This document shows, one piece after another, positions 1 to 8,358 of a DNA stretch of 48,145 nt (the first letter of the stretch is position 1; the number at the start of each line of letters is the position of its first letter). The stretch is from a virus. The stretch is taken from IMG/VR virus record IMGVR_UViG_3300007541_000032, positions 1 through 48,145 of that record; one strand, 5' to 3'. A program made the position numbers and the translations under genes. Below the pieces are notes generated by a model that saw nothing but the letters and a program-made list of their open reading frames with translations, made no database searches and was not told where the DNA came from.

Positions 1-2
1 AA

Positions 3-323
3 GGTAGCATTAAAAAAATTAGCGATATTGATCCTGCACCTGATGCGGCAATTATTGATGAAGAAATGCTTAATAACGAAACCAAAGAAGATTTACAGCA
101 CGTTTATCCTTTGCACAGACAATTGAATATTATTATAGATATGCTCAATCAAAGTAGCATACCTAATACAGAAGAATTCACTGAAATGAAAGCCTTCATC
201 GATGATCTAAGAGCAAAAAATAAAGCACGTAAAGATGCTTATAAAGCCAATCCAGACAGTTATAAATTCATCAGCAGACATGAAATACAACAAAGTCGTC
301 GAAGACGTTTGGGTTTAGATTAA
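3..323 (+). CDS. Hypothetical protein, 5' truncated by window edge
   Basis: The frame is open from the first complete codon at position 3, so the gene starts outside the window; an internal ATG at 66 is not needed. The visible 106 residues are polar and rich in charged amino acids, and end in an Arg-rich tail (RRRRLGLD). It lies 27 bases upstream of the tail-fibre-like gene on the same strand, so a virion or assembly role is possible, but no family is recognised and there is no membrane segment. Confidence 0.6.
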   Translation, partial: GSIKKISDIDPAPDAAIIDEEMLNNETKEDLQHVYPLHRQLNIIIDMLNQSSIPNTEEFTEMKAFIDDLRAKNKARKDAYKANPDSYKFISRHEIQQSRRRRLGLD

Positions 324-350
324 GGTAAATATGGATAGTAGAGGAATAAT

Positions 351-2099
351 ATGCCATATATCATAAACAATTATAACGGACAGCAACTTGCAATAGTACA
401 AGATGGTACTGTAAACAACACAACCGATATTAAGTTGGTTGGTAAGAACTATGCAGGGTTTGGTGAAATTATAAATGAAAATTTTGTTCACTTACTTGAA
501 AGTTTTGCAGGTGCAACACGACCACCTCGTCCTGTTACTGGTCAACTTTGGTATGACAGTGCAAACAGGGTTATTAAATTTTATGATGGTAATAGATTCC
601 GTATTGCTGGTGGAGCGGAAATTGGTCCGAACGCACCGGTAGGATTAGCAACTGGAGACCTTTGGTGGGAAACAGATGGTGAACAATTATATGTGTTCAA
701 TGGAACAGAATTTATTTTAGTTGGACCTGTTGCTTCGGGCGGTGAAGGTGTTTCTCAGTTAACATCAGCAGTGGTCAAAGATCTTAGTGCTAATGATAGA
801 ACAATACTTAAAGTTACAGTCAATGACCAAGTATTAAGTGTAATTGCTAAGGATGAATTTACGCTTAATAGCACCGTAAATCCAATTCCAGGTTTCAGTG
901 CAATCAAAAAAGGATTTAATTTAGCAAGTAATGTAACCATTCCTGGTATTAGATATTGGGGCAGTGCAGAAAACGCAGATAACCTAGGTGGTATTCCTGC
1001 GGCACAGTATGTTTTGAATAGTGGTTTACAAAGTTTCGCTGATCAGGTTAAGTTTTTAGGCGATGAGGGGTTAACGGTAGGTGCTGGAGAAGATATAAAA
1101 ATTCATGTTACCAATGGAGACAACGGTAACCTTACAAACCAAGTAGGAAGTATTTTAAATTTCCGTGTTAATACTGGTGCTGGTAGCGCCATTGTTGCTA
1201 AGTTTGATAACGCAAACTTTTTACCTAACAACGATAACCAAGGTAGCATAGGTACTACCGCTGTCAAATGGGGTAATATTTTTGCATATAATATGACCAT
1301 TGATGGTGGAGGCCAACTTACAGGTAATGTTGTAGGTGACGTAGAAGGAAACCTAACAGGTAACGTAACAGGTAACGTAACAGGTAATGTTACAGCAACA
1401 ACAGGTACAAGTACATTTAATAACTTAACAGTTACAGGTAATCTTGTTGCAAACGTTACTGGTACTTCAGCAACTGCACAAAAATTAATTGTTGATGGCA
1501 CCACAGCAAGAGAAGCGTCAACAGGATTAGTTAATAATGATATTGTCGCAAGAGATGCCAACGGAGATATTAACTTCAATATTGGTAACGGAACAGCAAC
1601 CAATGCCGCGGCACTAGGTGGTGCTACTCCTAGCACAAGTGCAGACGCAGGTACTATTGCTCAAAGAGACGGTAACAAAGATATTACGGCACGTAAATTT
1701 TTAGGAACAGCAACAGCCGCTGAATTTGCTGACTTGGCAGAAATTTATGCAAGTGATGAAGAATATGAGCCAGGTACTGTTTTAATATTTGGTGGGGAAG
1801 CAGAAGTCACAACAACTTCAGTATTTTGTGATCACAGAGTTGCAGGAGTCGTATCAACCAATCCAGCATACTTAATGAACAGCACAGCCAAAGGTGTTGC
1901 GGTTGCACTTCGTGGTAGAGTACCTTGCAAGGTCCAAGGACCAATCAACAAGGGAGACTTGCTTTTTACAAGTCCAATTCCGGGAGTAGCAGTTGGTTTA
2001 GCCAAAGACAGTGCTATGCCAAGTTCTGTTTGTGTTATTGGTAAATCTTTGGAAAGCATTTCCAATTCTGAAATCAAACTTATTGAAATTGTAGTTTAA
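351..2099 (+). CDS. Tail-fibre-like structural protein with GNVTGNV repeats
   Basis: A 582-residue protein with three visible parts. The first 130 residues contain two similar short blocks (GQLWYDS, GDLWWET) typical of beta-structured fibre proteins of marine T4-like phages. The middle (about residues 315-385) is low complexity with TGNVTGNVTGN repeats, as in trimeric beta-helical fibres. The last 120 residues (from ADLAEIYASDEEYEPGTV) form a conserved Gly/Val-rich C-terminal domain often seen at fibre ends. Most likely a distal virion fibre contacting the host, but receptor binding is inference. A purine-rich GAGGAATAAT precedes the ATG. It converges on the minus-strand dCMP deaminase gene. 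Confidence 0.7.
   Translation: MPYIINNYNGQQLAIVQDGTVNNTTDIKLVGKNYAGFGEIINENFVHLLESFAGATRPPRPVTGQLWYDSANRVIKFYDGNRFRIAGGAEIGPNAPVGLATGDLWWETDGEQLYVFNGTEFILVGPVASGGEGVSQLTSAVVKDLSANDRTILKVTVNDQVLSVIAKDEFTLNSTVNPIPGFSAIKKGFNLASNVTIPGIRYWGSAENADNLGGIPAAQYVLNSGLQSFADQVKFLGDEGLTVGAGEDIKIHVTNGDNGNLTNQVGSILNFRVNTGAGSAIVAKFDNANFLPNNDNQGSIGTTAVKWGNIFAYNMTIDGGGQLTGNVVGDVEGNLTGNVTGNVTGNVTATTGTSTFNNLTVTGNLVANVTGTSATAQKLIVDGTTAREASTGLVNNDIVARDANGDINFNIGNGTATNAAALGGATPSTSADAGTIAQRDGNKDITARKFLGTATAAEFADLAEIYASDEEYEPGTVLIFGGEAEVTTTSVFCDHRVAGVVSTNPAYLMNSTAKGVAVALRGRVPCKVQGPINKGDLLFTSPIPGVAVGLAKDSAMPSSVCVIGKSLESISNSEIKLIEIVV
1356..1391 (+). repeat. Three tandem 12-bp repeats inside the fibre gene
   Basis: The unit acaggtaacgta occurs at 1356-1367 and 1368-1379, and with two changes at 1380-1391. 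It is in frame and encodes the TGNV repeats, so copy number could change by slippage without breaking the frame. Related imperfect units extend upstream to about 1318. Confidence 0.85.
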
Positions 2100-2114
2100 A
2101 CTACGCATTTAAAG

Positions 2115-2158
2115 GCGTCTTAAACGCATTTTAAGCGTCATACAGCGGTGTTAAACGC
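2115..2158. terminator. Possible bidirectional terminator between convergent genes
   Basis: The 60-bp gap between the fibre gene (+) and dCMP deaminase (-) holds alternating GCGT and ACGC elements at 2115-2118 (GCGT), 2124-2127 (ACGC), 2135-2138 (GCGT) and 2155-2158 (ACGC). They can pair as 1-2 plus 3-4, or as 2-3. The first hairpin is followed on the + strand by ATTTT. Stems are short, so termination is plausible only. Confidence 0.4.
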
Positions 2159-2159
2159 T

Positions 2160-2579
2160 TTATGCTTCAGTTATAGTATCTACTTGTATAACGTTAATTT
2201 TAGACGCTGTTAAGAAGTCTAATCCGTCTGTGTTACGATAGTTTTCTCCAAAATAGACACGTTTAATTCCACTTTGGTAAATCAATTTGGCACATTCAAT
2301 GCAAGGACTATGAGTAATAAAAATATCAGCATCCAAACCGCTATCGTTGCTACGGGCCAATTTAGCAATAGCATTTGATTCCGCGTGTAATACTTCTGGT
2401 CTTGTTTTATTTTCTTCTTCACAATTATTATCCCATCCGCTAGGCATACCATTATAACCATAGGCAACTATGCGATCATCCTTAACAATAATCGCACCAA
2501 CCTTAAGCCTTTGGGCATACGATAATTGAGAGAAACGTTTGGCAACGTCCATGTATGCTTTAATAAATTTAGTTTTCAC
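2160..2579 (-). CDS. cd: Deoxycytidylate (dCMP) deaminase
   Basis: A 139-residue zinc-dependent deaminase converting dCMP to dUMP, the substrate for thymidylate synthesis. The zinc-binding and proton-shuttle motif HAE is at residues 65-67 and the second zinc motif PCIEC at 92-96, with the usual N-terminal KVGAIIVKDDRIVAYGYNG strand-loop. It is at the short end of the family (T4 Cd is 193 residues). The start overlaps the 3' end of thyX by 11 bases, so the two are translationally linked and together give the dCMP to dUMP to dTMP route. Confidence 0.92.
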   Translation of the reverse strand: MKTKFIKAYMDVAKRFSQLSYAQRLKVGAIIVKDDRIVAYGYNGMPSGWDNNCEEENKTRPEVLHAESNAIAKLARSNDSGLDADIFITHSPCIECAKLIYQSGIKRVYFGENYRNTDGLDFLTASKINVIQVDTITEA

Positions 2580-3252
2580 TTACCAGTTCCTTAGCCAAGG
2601 GGAATATTTCAGCAATTACTTTTGCACAGGCGTGTGCAATTTTCATATGCTCTTTTTGTGTGCCATTGGCACCCCGAAGTTCAATATAATGGATCCAACT
2701 ACGCAATGTACCGTTCATATATAAACGTGTTTTAGTACAGCCTTCTGGTAGTACAGCACGAGCCTGTTCTTTGGCAATACCGTTAGCAATCGCCCAATCA
2801 TATGCTTCTTGTGCCGCTTCAATGACTCGTTGTTGTTTGTTTTTCCAAGTACCTTGAAGAATAGCGTGTCCGTCACTTTCAGGATCTAGATCAATCGAAT
2901 TCTGTCTGTTCTTTTCGTCCTGTAATCGTGCTTCACGAATAACAAACTGATCGCCGAATTCCGCAGGATCCGCATAGCGTTGGCTAAACTCCTGGAAACT
3001 GAATGAACGGTGACGCACAATTTGATGTGCTATATCACGGGTGGTTTCAATCTCAAGGCAAGCACTGACCATTTCAAGTGGTGACCAGTGAGCGTGTTTA
3101 ATCAGATACTTGATTAGTTTTTCACTGGTTTCGGTATTCATTTGATTACTTGGATTTGAAACCCTTGCACAAAAAGCGATTAATTCTTGTAGGTTCTCAC
3201 CATATTCCCAATCCTGAGGTGCTTGACTGTATGAAATAAGTTTTACGTTCAT
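2569..3252 (-). CDS. thyX: Flavin-dependent thymidylate synthase ThyX
   Basis: A 227-residue enzyme converting dUMP to dTMP with methylene-tetrahydrofolate, FAD and NADPH. The ThyX signature RHRSFSFQEFSQRY is at residues 80-93 and supplies the flavin and dUMP contacts. Its start overlaps the upstream gene's stop by 4 bases (ATGA). Use of ThyX rather than T4-type Td is common in marine phages. Downstream is the dCMP deaminase, forming a two-gene dTMP module. Confidence 0.95.
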   Translation of the reverse strand: MNVKLISYSQAPQDWEYGENLQELIAFCARVSNPSNQMNTETSEKLIKYLIKHAHWSPLEMVSACLEIETTRDIAHQIVRHRSFSFQEFSQRYADPAEFGDQFVIREARLQDEKNRQNSIDLDPESDGHAILQGTWKNKQQRVIEAAQEAYDWAIANGIAKEQARAVLPEGCTKTRLYMNGTLRSWIHYIELRGANGTQKEHMKIAHACAKVIAEIFPLAKELVSEN

Positions 3253-3629
3253 TGTTTACCTTTTTTCTTTTCTTCTGCGTGTTTTCTTTTAATGGTACGA
3301 TTTACTTTTTTGGTAAATGCCGCACGTGCTTGATCCACTTGTGCTTTTAAATTAGCCATATCAACTTTGAAGTCTATGCTTTTTATAAGATTAGCGTGTT
3401 CACGAATAATATTGTTTACTCGTTGTGCGGCTTGATCATCGTTGAGGCTTTGTGAAATAATTTTAGGAACTTGTATTACAGTTTTTTTATTGTCTTTGAG
3501 ATTTAATGTAAGTTCTGTAATATGACGAATGGGAAGGCTTTCAACCGTGATATCATCGATTACACCTTCCCATTCGGGATTTTTATTTACATCTCCGTAG
3601 AGAACTATTCTTCCCTTGGAGTCTGCCAT
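3249..3629 (-). CDS. Hypothetical protein
   Basis: A 126-residue protein of unknown function. Residues 1-55 look like a beta-rich domain (RIVLYGDVNKNPEWEGVI), and the C-terminal 50 residues are a highly basic helix ending in KRKHAEEKKKGK, which may bind nucleic acid. It overlaps thyX by 4 bases and abuts the upstream gene (shared TAATG), so it is co-expressed with 3629-4213 and the dTMP genes. No recognised motif. Confidence 0.7.
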   Translation of the reverse strand: MADSKGRIVLYGDVNKNPEWEGVIDDITVESLPIRHITELTLNLKDNKKTVIQVPKIISQSLNDDQAAQRVNNIIREHANLIKSIDFKVDMANLKAQVDQARAAFTKKVNRTIKRKHAEEKKKGKQ

Positions 3630-4213
3630 TATGCATCTGCGTTCGCTGTCTTTTTAGCAGTTGACTTTTTAGGTGCTAGGTCGTCTGCCTTTTTGCGAAG
3701 TTCTTGCACTTCTTTGTACAGTGTGTCTGCTTGTGAACGATATTGAGCGGCTAGATCTTCATCGCTTAATACGCCGTCAGTGGACTGTGCTGTAGAAACA
3801 GATGCTGTTTTACCAGGCTTACCTGTTTCGTCAATAGCAAGTTCGTCAATGCCTACACCGCGTTGTTCCGCGATGATTTTGTTAAGTTCGTCTAATTTCA
3901 ACCAACTTTCTTTTTGTGGACCAGGTGTCATTGTCACTGCATTAGTAGAAACTTTTTTAAGTTTACCTGATGCGTGTAATGATCCTAGCATACTTCCACC
4001 ATCTGAAAATTTACGAATTGCTAAAATTGTAGCAAGTTCATATGCATCTTGACCCTGTACTGAATCAACCACACTAAACAATTCGTCGTGATATGTTTGA
4101 CTCAAACTTGCAGTTGGTACTACCAATGCACTGTAAGGATCACCTGGCAATGTTCTGTATGCTACAACGACCTTTTTATTGTCTTCAGTAAAGCCTACGT
4201 GTTTAATAGCCAT
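3629..4213 (-). CDS. Hypothetical protein with Lys/Ala-rich tail
   Basis: A 194-residue protein. The N-terminal 110 residues look globular, the next 35 are Ser/Thr-rich, and the last 45 are a charged coiled-coil-like helix followed by a KKSTAKKTANADA tail. The tail resembles DNA-binding tails but proves nothing. An ACTCCTTAG stretch on the + strand gives a good ribosome site (GGAG) before the ATG at 4213. Function not recognised. Confidence 0.7.
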   Translation of the reverse strand: MAIKHVGFTEDNKKVVVAYRTLPGDPYSALVVPTASLSQTYHDELFSVVDSVQGQDAYELATILAIRKFSDGGSMLGSLHASGKLKKVSTNAVTMTPGPQKESWLKLDELNKIIAEQRGVGIDELAIDETGKPGKTASVSTAQSTDGVLSDEDLAAQYRSQADTLYKEVQELRKKADDLAPKKSTAKKTANADA

Positions 4214-4216
4214 AAT

Positions 4217-4507
4217 TTACTCCTTAGAAGCCTCTGCTTTTTGGGCAGGTGCTTGTTGTGGTGTTGCAGTTGCTTCACCATTTGCTTCTTTCTTAGGTGT
4301 TACAGCATCTAAAAAAGTGTTTAATCTGTTATATGTTTTTCCCACTAGTTCCATTTCCGCAGGTCTAAAAGCACCTCGCTGACTCGCGACGTCAATGATT
4401 GCTTTTAATGCTTGAAGATCTTGAACTGTAAGATCTGGTGCACCAGGTGTTGGTGCTTCCGACTTAGGTGCTTCTACTGGCGCCTGAGTTTTTGTTTCTT
4501 CTGTCAT
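4217..4507 (-). CDS. Hypothetical Pro/Ala-rich small protein
   Basis: A 96-residue protein. Residues 1-25 are Pro/Ala/Glu-rich and probably disordered; residues 26-75 form predicted helices (VQDLQALKAIIDVASQRGAF); the end is Ala/Glu/Gln-rich. An AAGGAG ribosome site lies 8 bases before the start. Marine T4-like phages carry similar small proteins of unknown role. It precedes 3629-4213 by 3 bases. Confidence 0.65.
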   Translation of the reverse strand: MTEETKTQAPVEAPKSEAPTPGAPDLTVQDLQALKAIIDVASQRGAFRPAEMELVGKTYNRLNTFLDAVTPKKEANGEATATPQQAPAQKAEASKE

Positions 4508-4553
4508 TTTGAGTTAACTCCTTTATAAAGTTTGTTTGTTATAACAATAGTAA

Positions 4554-4862
4554 TTAGTATATCGCACGATCGAGGTCATGCAAAACTGAGCAACCTAAAC
4601 TAAACATGGTTGATTCTGATGCTTCTTCAAATCCAATTTTATGAACAATTTCCATTTTACCGTCAACAACTTCCACATCGGTTACAATGCAGAATCGACA
4701 ACTTAGGTTATTATAAACCCAATTTCTTATTTCATCAATTACACTATTGATTAACCAATTAGATGCATTTATTCGAACTGTGGTCCAGTGTGCAGGACAA
4801 TAATCCAATTCACGCATTTCCAAAACGTTTAATGGATTTGGTTCGTCGTGTAAAAATCTCAT
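4554..4862 (-). CDS. Hypothetical protein
   Basis: A 102-residue soluble protein with three Cys residues and mixed alpha/beta character; no recognised motif. Its ATG overlaps the stop of the VWA-like frame (4859) by 4 bases, which ties it to the metallopeptidase/VWA transcript. Confidence 0.65.
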   Translation of the reverse strand: MRFLHDEPNPLNVLEMRELDYCPAHWTTVRINASNWLINSVIDEIRNWVYNNLSCRFCIVTDVEVVDGKMEIVHKIGFEEASESTMFSLGCSVLHDLDRAIY

Positions 4863-5245
4863 GCCGTCTCTTTTGCTAGATCATAATGGCAAGTAATACC
4901 ATGAGGTGCTTCAATTGATCGATCTGAGTGAATTACCCAAATAGTATCACAGTAGTTTTCATCACCCCAATTATAAGAGTAACCATCTGTGAACACGATC
5001 AATTTTTTAGGTTCAATATCGTTGTCTTTCATGTATCTCCAGTTAGCATCAAAATCGGTACCGCCACCGCCTACTAGTTCGTAATCCTCGATGCTGGATC
5101 CTGAGTCTGGAGTAAAGTTTTGTTCATTGTAAACTTCTGTGTCAAAACACCATACTTTAATTTTATAATCATCATACTGATCACAGATACCTTTTACTTC
5201 ACCTAAAAAGTCACGTGCTTCTCTATCGCCAATTGAACCAGACAT
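4859..5245 (-). pseudogene. VWA-like domain, separated from its metallopeptidase by a frame disruption
   Basis: This 128-residue frame is the C-terminal VWA-like half of a DUF2201-type protein. It begins MSGSIGD, the SxS part of a MIDAS metal site, and has GGGGTDF (around residue 60) and LIVFTDGYSYNWG (around 84-96), the later MIDAS strands. The upstream frame ends IDIAIAL and then drifts into unrelated residues exactly where a DxSxS motif should begin. One extra base (CTT GAT ATG in place of CTT AT ATG) would join the frames and restore the MIDAS Asp as DMSGS. No ribosome site precedes the ATG at 5245. It is therefore a natural split, a recoding site or a sequence error. Confidence 0.75.
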
Positions 5246-6144
5246 ATAAGTGCGATAGCAATATCAATTGTTTGATCAAAGTCCATACCTGGAAGTACAG
5301 CACCTGTATGCCAAGCCTTGCGTGAAGGACGCATAAAAGTATAGTTGCTCTTGAGCACACTTTGAATCTGCTGATTAAGCAATTCACGCCAATTCATCTT
5401 AGGACTTGTAAGATCTTTAATCAAACGTGCAACGCCCGCAGGCATATTACCAGCACCAGCCGCCTGTGCGGCAGACACCATTGCTTCTTTCATCTCATCA
5501 CGAATCTTTTTAAGTTCTTCTTTTGAGTATGAAGGTTTTTTGCTGTTGCCTGATCCGTCTTTTTTGGTTTGTCCGTTAGGTCCTTCGCCTTTGCCTTTTT
5601 CCCAATCAATATGTTCGTCAAGCAATTTGCCCAACTGCTTTAACTGTTCTTCATCATACTTTTTAAAGATATCGTCATACACTTGTTCTGAACTCCAACC
5701 ATAATATTTTGGATCGTGGAAGGGTTTAACCTGTGTAATAACATCACCGATGTTGTGTCGGATCAAATCACCGTTAACACAGTAATCTGCGGCAATGTTG
5801 TAAATTTGCGGATCACGATTATCTCTACGTGTAAAATGGTCATAGACACAGTGAAGTATTTCGTGTCCAAACAAGAATTCTGTTTGTTTAGGAGTTAGTG
5901 AGTCAATGAAATTTTCATTAAAAAAGAAGTGACGTCCGTCGGTAGCCGCTGTAGCACACCAATCAGTTGCGTCCTGTAATGTAAGGCGTGTTGCAAGATT
6001 GCCAAAGAAAGGTTGACGGATAAGAAGTGCAATTCTAGCCGTTGTGAGTTTTTCACGAATTTTGTTTGAATCGAGTTTAGGATTACGTTCGTAGATCTTA
6101 CCCTCGATCATACTTTGTTCTACTGCGGTTGTGTTCTTTGACAT
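5203..6144 (-). CDS. DUF2201-type putative metallopeptidase
   Basis: A 313-residue frame with a zinc metallopeptidase motif HEILH at residues 94-98 in a LFGHEILHCVYDH context, the signature of the predicted peptidase domain of MoxR-partner proteins. Residues 185-230 form a low-complexity linker (Gly/Lys/Ser). The last 13 residues, after IDIAIAL, are out-of-frame sequence; the intact protein would continue into the VWA-like frame at 4859-5245 to about 430 residues. It has its own sigma70 promoter at 6174-6201. Family knowledge: such proteins act with MoxR ATPases such as the one at 8359-9450. Confidence 0.8.
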   Translation of the reverse strand: MSKNTTAVEQSMIEGKIYERNPKLDSNKIREKLTTARIALLIRQPFFGNLATRLTLQDATDWCATAATDGRHFFFNENFIDSLTPKQTEFLFGHEILHCVYDHFTRRDNRDPQIYNIAADYCVNGDLIRHNIGDVITQVKPFHDPKYYGWSSEQVYDDIFKKYDEEQLKQLGKLLDEHIDWEKGKGEGPNGQTKKDGSGNSKKPSYSKEELKKIRDEMKEAMVSAAQAAGAGNMPAGVARLIKDLTSPKMNWRELLNQQIQSVLKSNYTFMRPSRKAWHTGAVLPGMDFDQTIDIAIALICLVQLAIEKHVTF

Positions 6145-6173
6145 TGTTTGCTCCTAACTTTTACTATACTTAC

Positions 6174-6201
6174 AGTATAGCATCTTAACAGAATTTGTCA
6201 A
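6174..6201 (-). promoter_or_regulatory. Sigma70 promoter for the metallopeptidase gene
   Basis: Minus strand TTGACA (6196-6201), 16-bp spacer, TATACT (6174-6179), with an extended -10 TG. A perfect inverted repeat CTATACT-TAC-AGTATAG (6164-6180) covers the -10 and the expected start site. The 11 bases GATGCTATACT are shared with the moxR promoter. Confidence 0.75.
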
Positions 6202-6777
6202 TCAAAACTGTGATAAAAATGCGTTTTGCATATCCAATTTGGCTTGTTTATAACTTATTGATTCTGCTATATTTTGTGGTTTATATTGTCCGGGAGCGAA
6301 TACATATTGTATCATATTGGATGGTAATTTGTTGGTTTTTAGTCCATCACCGGCATCAATTACATAAGGAATTAGATCTTTTTTGGCGATAACCGCGGCA
6401 CTGTCCGTATCACAAATAAGGAGAAAATCAGCATAGGTATCGGGCAATGCTCGTCCTGCACTAGATCCGCGGCTGTTCATTAGTTGCAGATCTGCCACAT
6501 AATCCCTTTTCTTTTTGGTTTTGCGTGTAAACAAACAACCTTCAGTGAACTTCATTTCAATAGTAACACCATCTGGTCCAATATGATCAACACCTTCTTT
6601 ATTAACATATTGAAGATTTTGATCGCTAAAAAGTTCTAGCGAACGCTCTAGCAAATCGCTTTTATCAAAGCGAAGTTTGCGTTCATTAAGTTCGTCACCA
6701 ATTTGGAACACAAGTGTAACATACTTGTTCCAATCTACGTTGTTTGCCAGCCAGTTTGCTAGATCTACAGTTTGCAT
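6202..6777 (-). CDS. Putative PD-(D/E)XK nuclease-like protein
   Basis: A 191-residue protein. Residues 64-76 (DHIGPDGVTIEMK) give the spacing D-x9-E-x-K of a PD-(D/E)XK nuclease core: D64, E74, K76, with Glu and Lys on a beta-strand; a later strand (DFLLICDTDSAAV, about 118-130) fits the fold. This is a motif-level suggestion, since the motif is short. It sits between a GIY-YIG-like gene and the metallopeptidase gene and has its own promoter at 6805-6833. Confidence 0.5.
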   Translation of the reverse strand: MQTVDLANWLANNVDWNKYVTLVFQIGDELNERKLRFDKSDLLERSLELFSDQNLQYVNKEGVDHIGPDGVTIEMKFTEGCLFTRKTKKKRDYVADLQLMNSRGSSAGRALPDTYADFLLICDTDSAAVIAKKDLIPYVIDAGDGLKTNKLPSNMIQYVFAPGQYKPQNIAESISYKQAKLDMQNAFLSQF

Positions 6778-6804
6778 TTTTTCTCCTTTGCAACAACTGT
6801 AATT

Positions 6805-6833
6805 ATTATAAAATGAAACTATCTAATGGTCAA
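6805..6833 (-). promoter_or_regulatory. Sigma70 promoter for 6202-6777
   Basis: Minus strand TTGACC (6828-6833), 17-bp spacer, TATAAT (6805-6810). It overlaps the 3' end of the upstream GIY-YIG-like gene and gives a leader of about 20 bases. Confidence 0.65.
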
Positions 6834-7182
6834 GTGATTTGGATAAATCTGTTGTGTAATCAAAATTTTCGCACACTAATTTTACTTTTAAATGACGCTC
6901 TTTGATTAGTTCGTTAACTAAGTCTGTAACATAGTTAACACTAACGTCTTCAGTGTACCATTCTGTTTTCCAATCTTCTACTACCCAAATTTTATCAGTA
7001 AATTGTTTTTTAAGGCTTCTTTCTAAACCTTTACAATGTGTTTCAAGTCCTTGATACAAATAAGGAAACTTGATTATATCTCCACTGTGTGAAGTATACT
7101 TTTTGTTTCTATCGTTTGGATCTCCGGTGATTCCAAAACCTATTCTACCAGAAACACTTTGTACAATATAGAAGTAGTACAT
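6823..7182 (-). CDS. GIY-YIG-like (T5orf172/MUG113-type) protein
   Basis: A 119-residue protein with a degenerate GIY-YIG arrangement: YFYIVQS (3-9), then GRIGFGIT (12-19) followed by the helix DRNKKY (24-29) carrying the Arg expected in the active site, and a Glu in LERSLKKQF (52-60). This matches the small T5orf172-type members found in phages. Whether it cuts DNA is unknown because the canonical tyrosines are changed. It shares its first base with the last base of the upstream ParB-like gene. Confidence 0.55.
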   Translation of the reverse strand: MYYFYIVQSVSGRIGFGITGDPNDRNKKYTSHSGDIIKFPYLYQGLETHCKGLERSLKKQFTDKIWVVEDWKTEWYTEDVSVNYVTDLVNELIKERHLKVKLVCENFDYTTDLSKSLDH

Positions 7183-8309
7183 TATGCCGCCATGTCTAAA
7201 ATTTCATCAGCGAAAAATTTGTAAAGATCGTCGTATCTATCTGTAATGCTTAATGGTACACGTTCTTCACCACCGAACTTTTTATAAAGTTGTAGAAGTG
7301 CAACAGCATAACCATCATCACGCCATGCAGTTTGATCACCGTAACGGTTTTCACTCCACTTACGCCATGCTTCTTTAACTGCTTCAGCATAACCATCTAA
7401 GTCAACAAATACCTGTTGAATCAATGCCGCTAATTCTTCTTGTAGTTTATCACTAACAGGAAGTCTAGCACTTTTAAAAGCACTTTGAAATTCTTGATAC
7501 ATAAAGAATAAACTTACATGAATACCAAGATAGTGAAAATATTGATTGTGCCATTTGCAAGCAAGGTGTAGCGTTTCATCGTTTTGGTTGACAAAATTAG
7601 CAATGTTTGTAAACGTACCTGGATACTTTGATAGTTCGCTTTTTTCTTCTACTGGATAGCAGTCATAACTTTCAGCAATAGAAACTTTTTGTTCTACCTT
7701 AACATCATCTTCATCATCAAAGTTTTTATCTATACGAACAATGAATACACTATTACGCAGATCATCCCATGCACTTTGACGTTTTTTACCTTTACCGTTT
7801 AATATACTGAATGCTCGTCGAGCAAATGCTAAATCATCGGTTTCGATGTACTGTACTGGAAACTTAAATTTACGCCAGTCATCTATACCTACAAAAAATC
7901 CTTCTTCAATTAAAGCACCTAGTGTTGTTGCAGTGTGTTGTCCGTCAATTGAAACAAATTGTCCTTTAGAAGTTTTGATACATTGTAGTGTTTGCAACAA
8001 AGGTTCATTAAAGAGATCCACATTACCAATTCTGTTGGCACAATGTTTTTCATCAAGTTTACGTTGAATATCTTCATCTATAGCAATAACACCTAGTTCA
8101 ATCATTTCAACCTTGGGCATTTTGCTTGGATCAATTGTTCTTCCAATATCCTTCCAAGCATTAACAGTTCTCTGCCATGCTTTACTATTTCTTAGTTCAG
8201 TGATTCTATCTTCAAGTCCAACCACTCGATTACTTGCTCTAGCAAGTGGGTTGAAGTTACGCATCGGGTTTGGCTTACTAACTACTGTCTCATATTTAAA
8301 TCTAAACAT
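7182..8309 (-). CDS. ParB/DndB-like DGQH-motif protein
   Basis: A 375-residue protein. Residues 65-80 (KVEMIELGVIAIDEDIQR) and the motif SIDGQHTATTL (120-130) match the ParB N-terminal fold and DGQHR-type proteins (as in DndB), which bind nucleotide through the DGQH loop. The C-terminal 200 residues are helical with no recognised domain. Role unknown: DGQHR proteins are linked to DNA modification, ParB folds to CTP-dependent DNA sliding. The ribosome site GAGAGG lies just after the UUCG hairpin that separates it from moxR. Confidence 0.6.
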   Translation of the reverse strand: MFRFKYETVVSKPNPMRNFNPLARASNRVVGLEDRITELRNSKAWQRTVNAWKDIGRTIDPSKMPKVEMIELGVIAIDEDIQRKLDEKHCANRIGNVDLFNEPLLQTLQCIKTSKGQFVSIDGQHTATTLGALIEEGFFVGIDDWRKFKFPVQYIETDDLAFARRAFSILNGKGKKRQSAWDDLRNSVFIVRIDKNFDDEDDVKVEQKVSIAESYDCYPVEEKSELSKYPGTFTNIANFVNQNDETLHLACKWHNQYFHYLGIHVSLFFMYQEFQSAFKSARLPVSDKLQEELAALIQQVFVDLDGYAEAVKEAWRKWSENRYGDQTAWRDDGYAVALLQLYKKFGGEERVPLSITDRYDDLYKFFADEILDMAA

Positions 8310-8327
8310 CTATACCTCTCATAGAGC

Positions 8328-8349
8328 GAGGGGATCCGAAGATCCCCTC
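8328..8349 (-). terminator. Nine-bp hairpin with C(UUCG)G loop between moxR and the ParB-like gene
   Basis: Perfect 9-bp stem GAGGGGATC/GATCCCCTC with loop TTCG on the minus strand, the very stable C(UUCG)G tetraloop known from T4 intercistronic regions. No U-tract follows, so it may protect or process mRNA rather than terminate it. Confidence 0.7.
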
Positions 8350-8358
8350 TATAGTTAG

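Noticed and set aside
1356-1391. Tandem repeats as a CRISPR or iteron array
   Set aside because: Units are 12 bases with no spacers, in frame and encoding TGNV repeats of a fibre protein.
1103-1636. A 177-codon antisense frame in the tail-fibre gene
   Set aside because: Low-complexity Val/Leu/Pro composition that mirrors the Thr/Gly/Asn repeats; no ribosome site.
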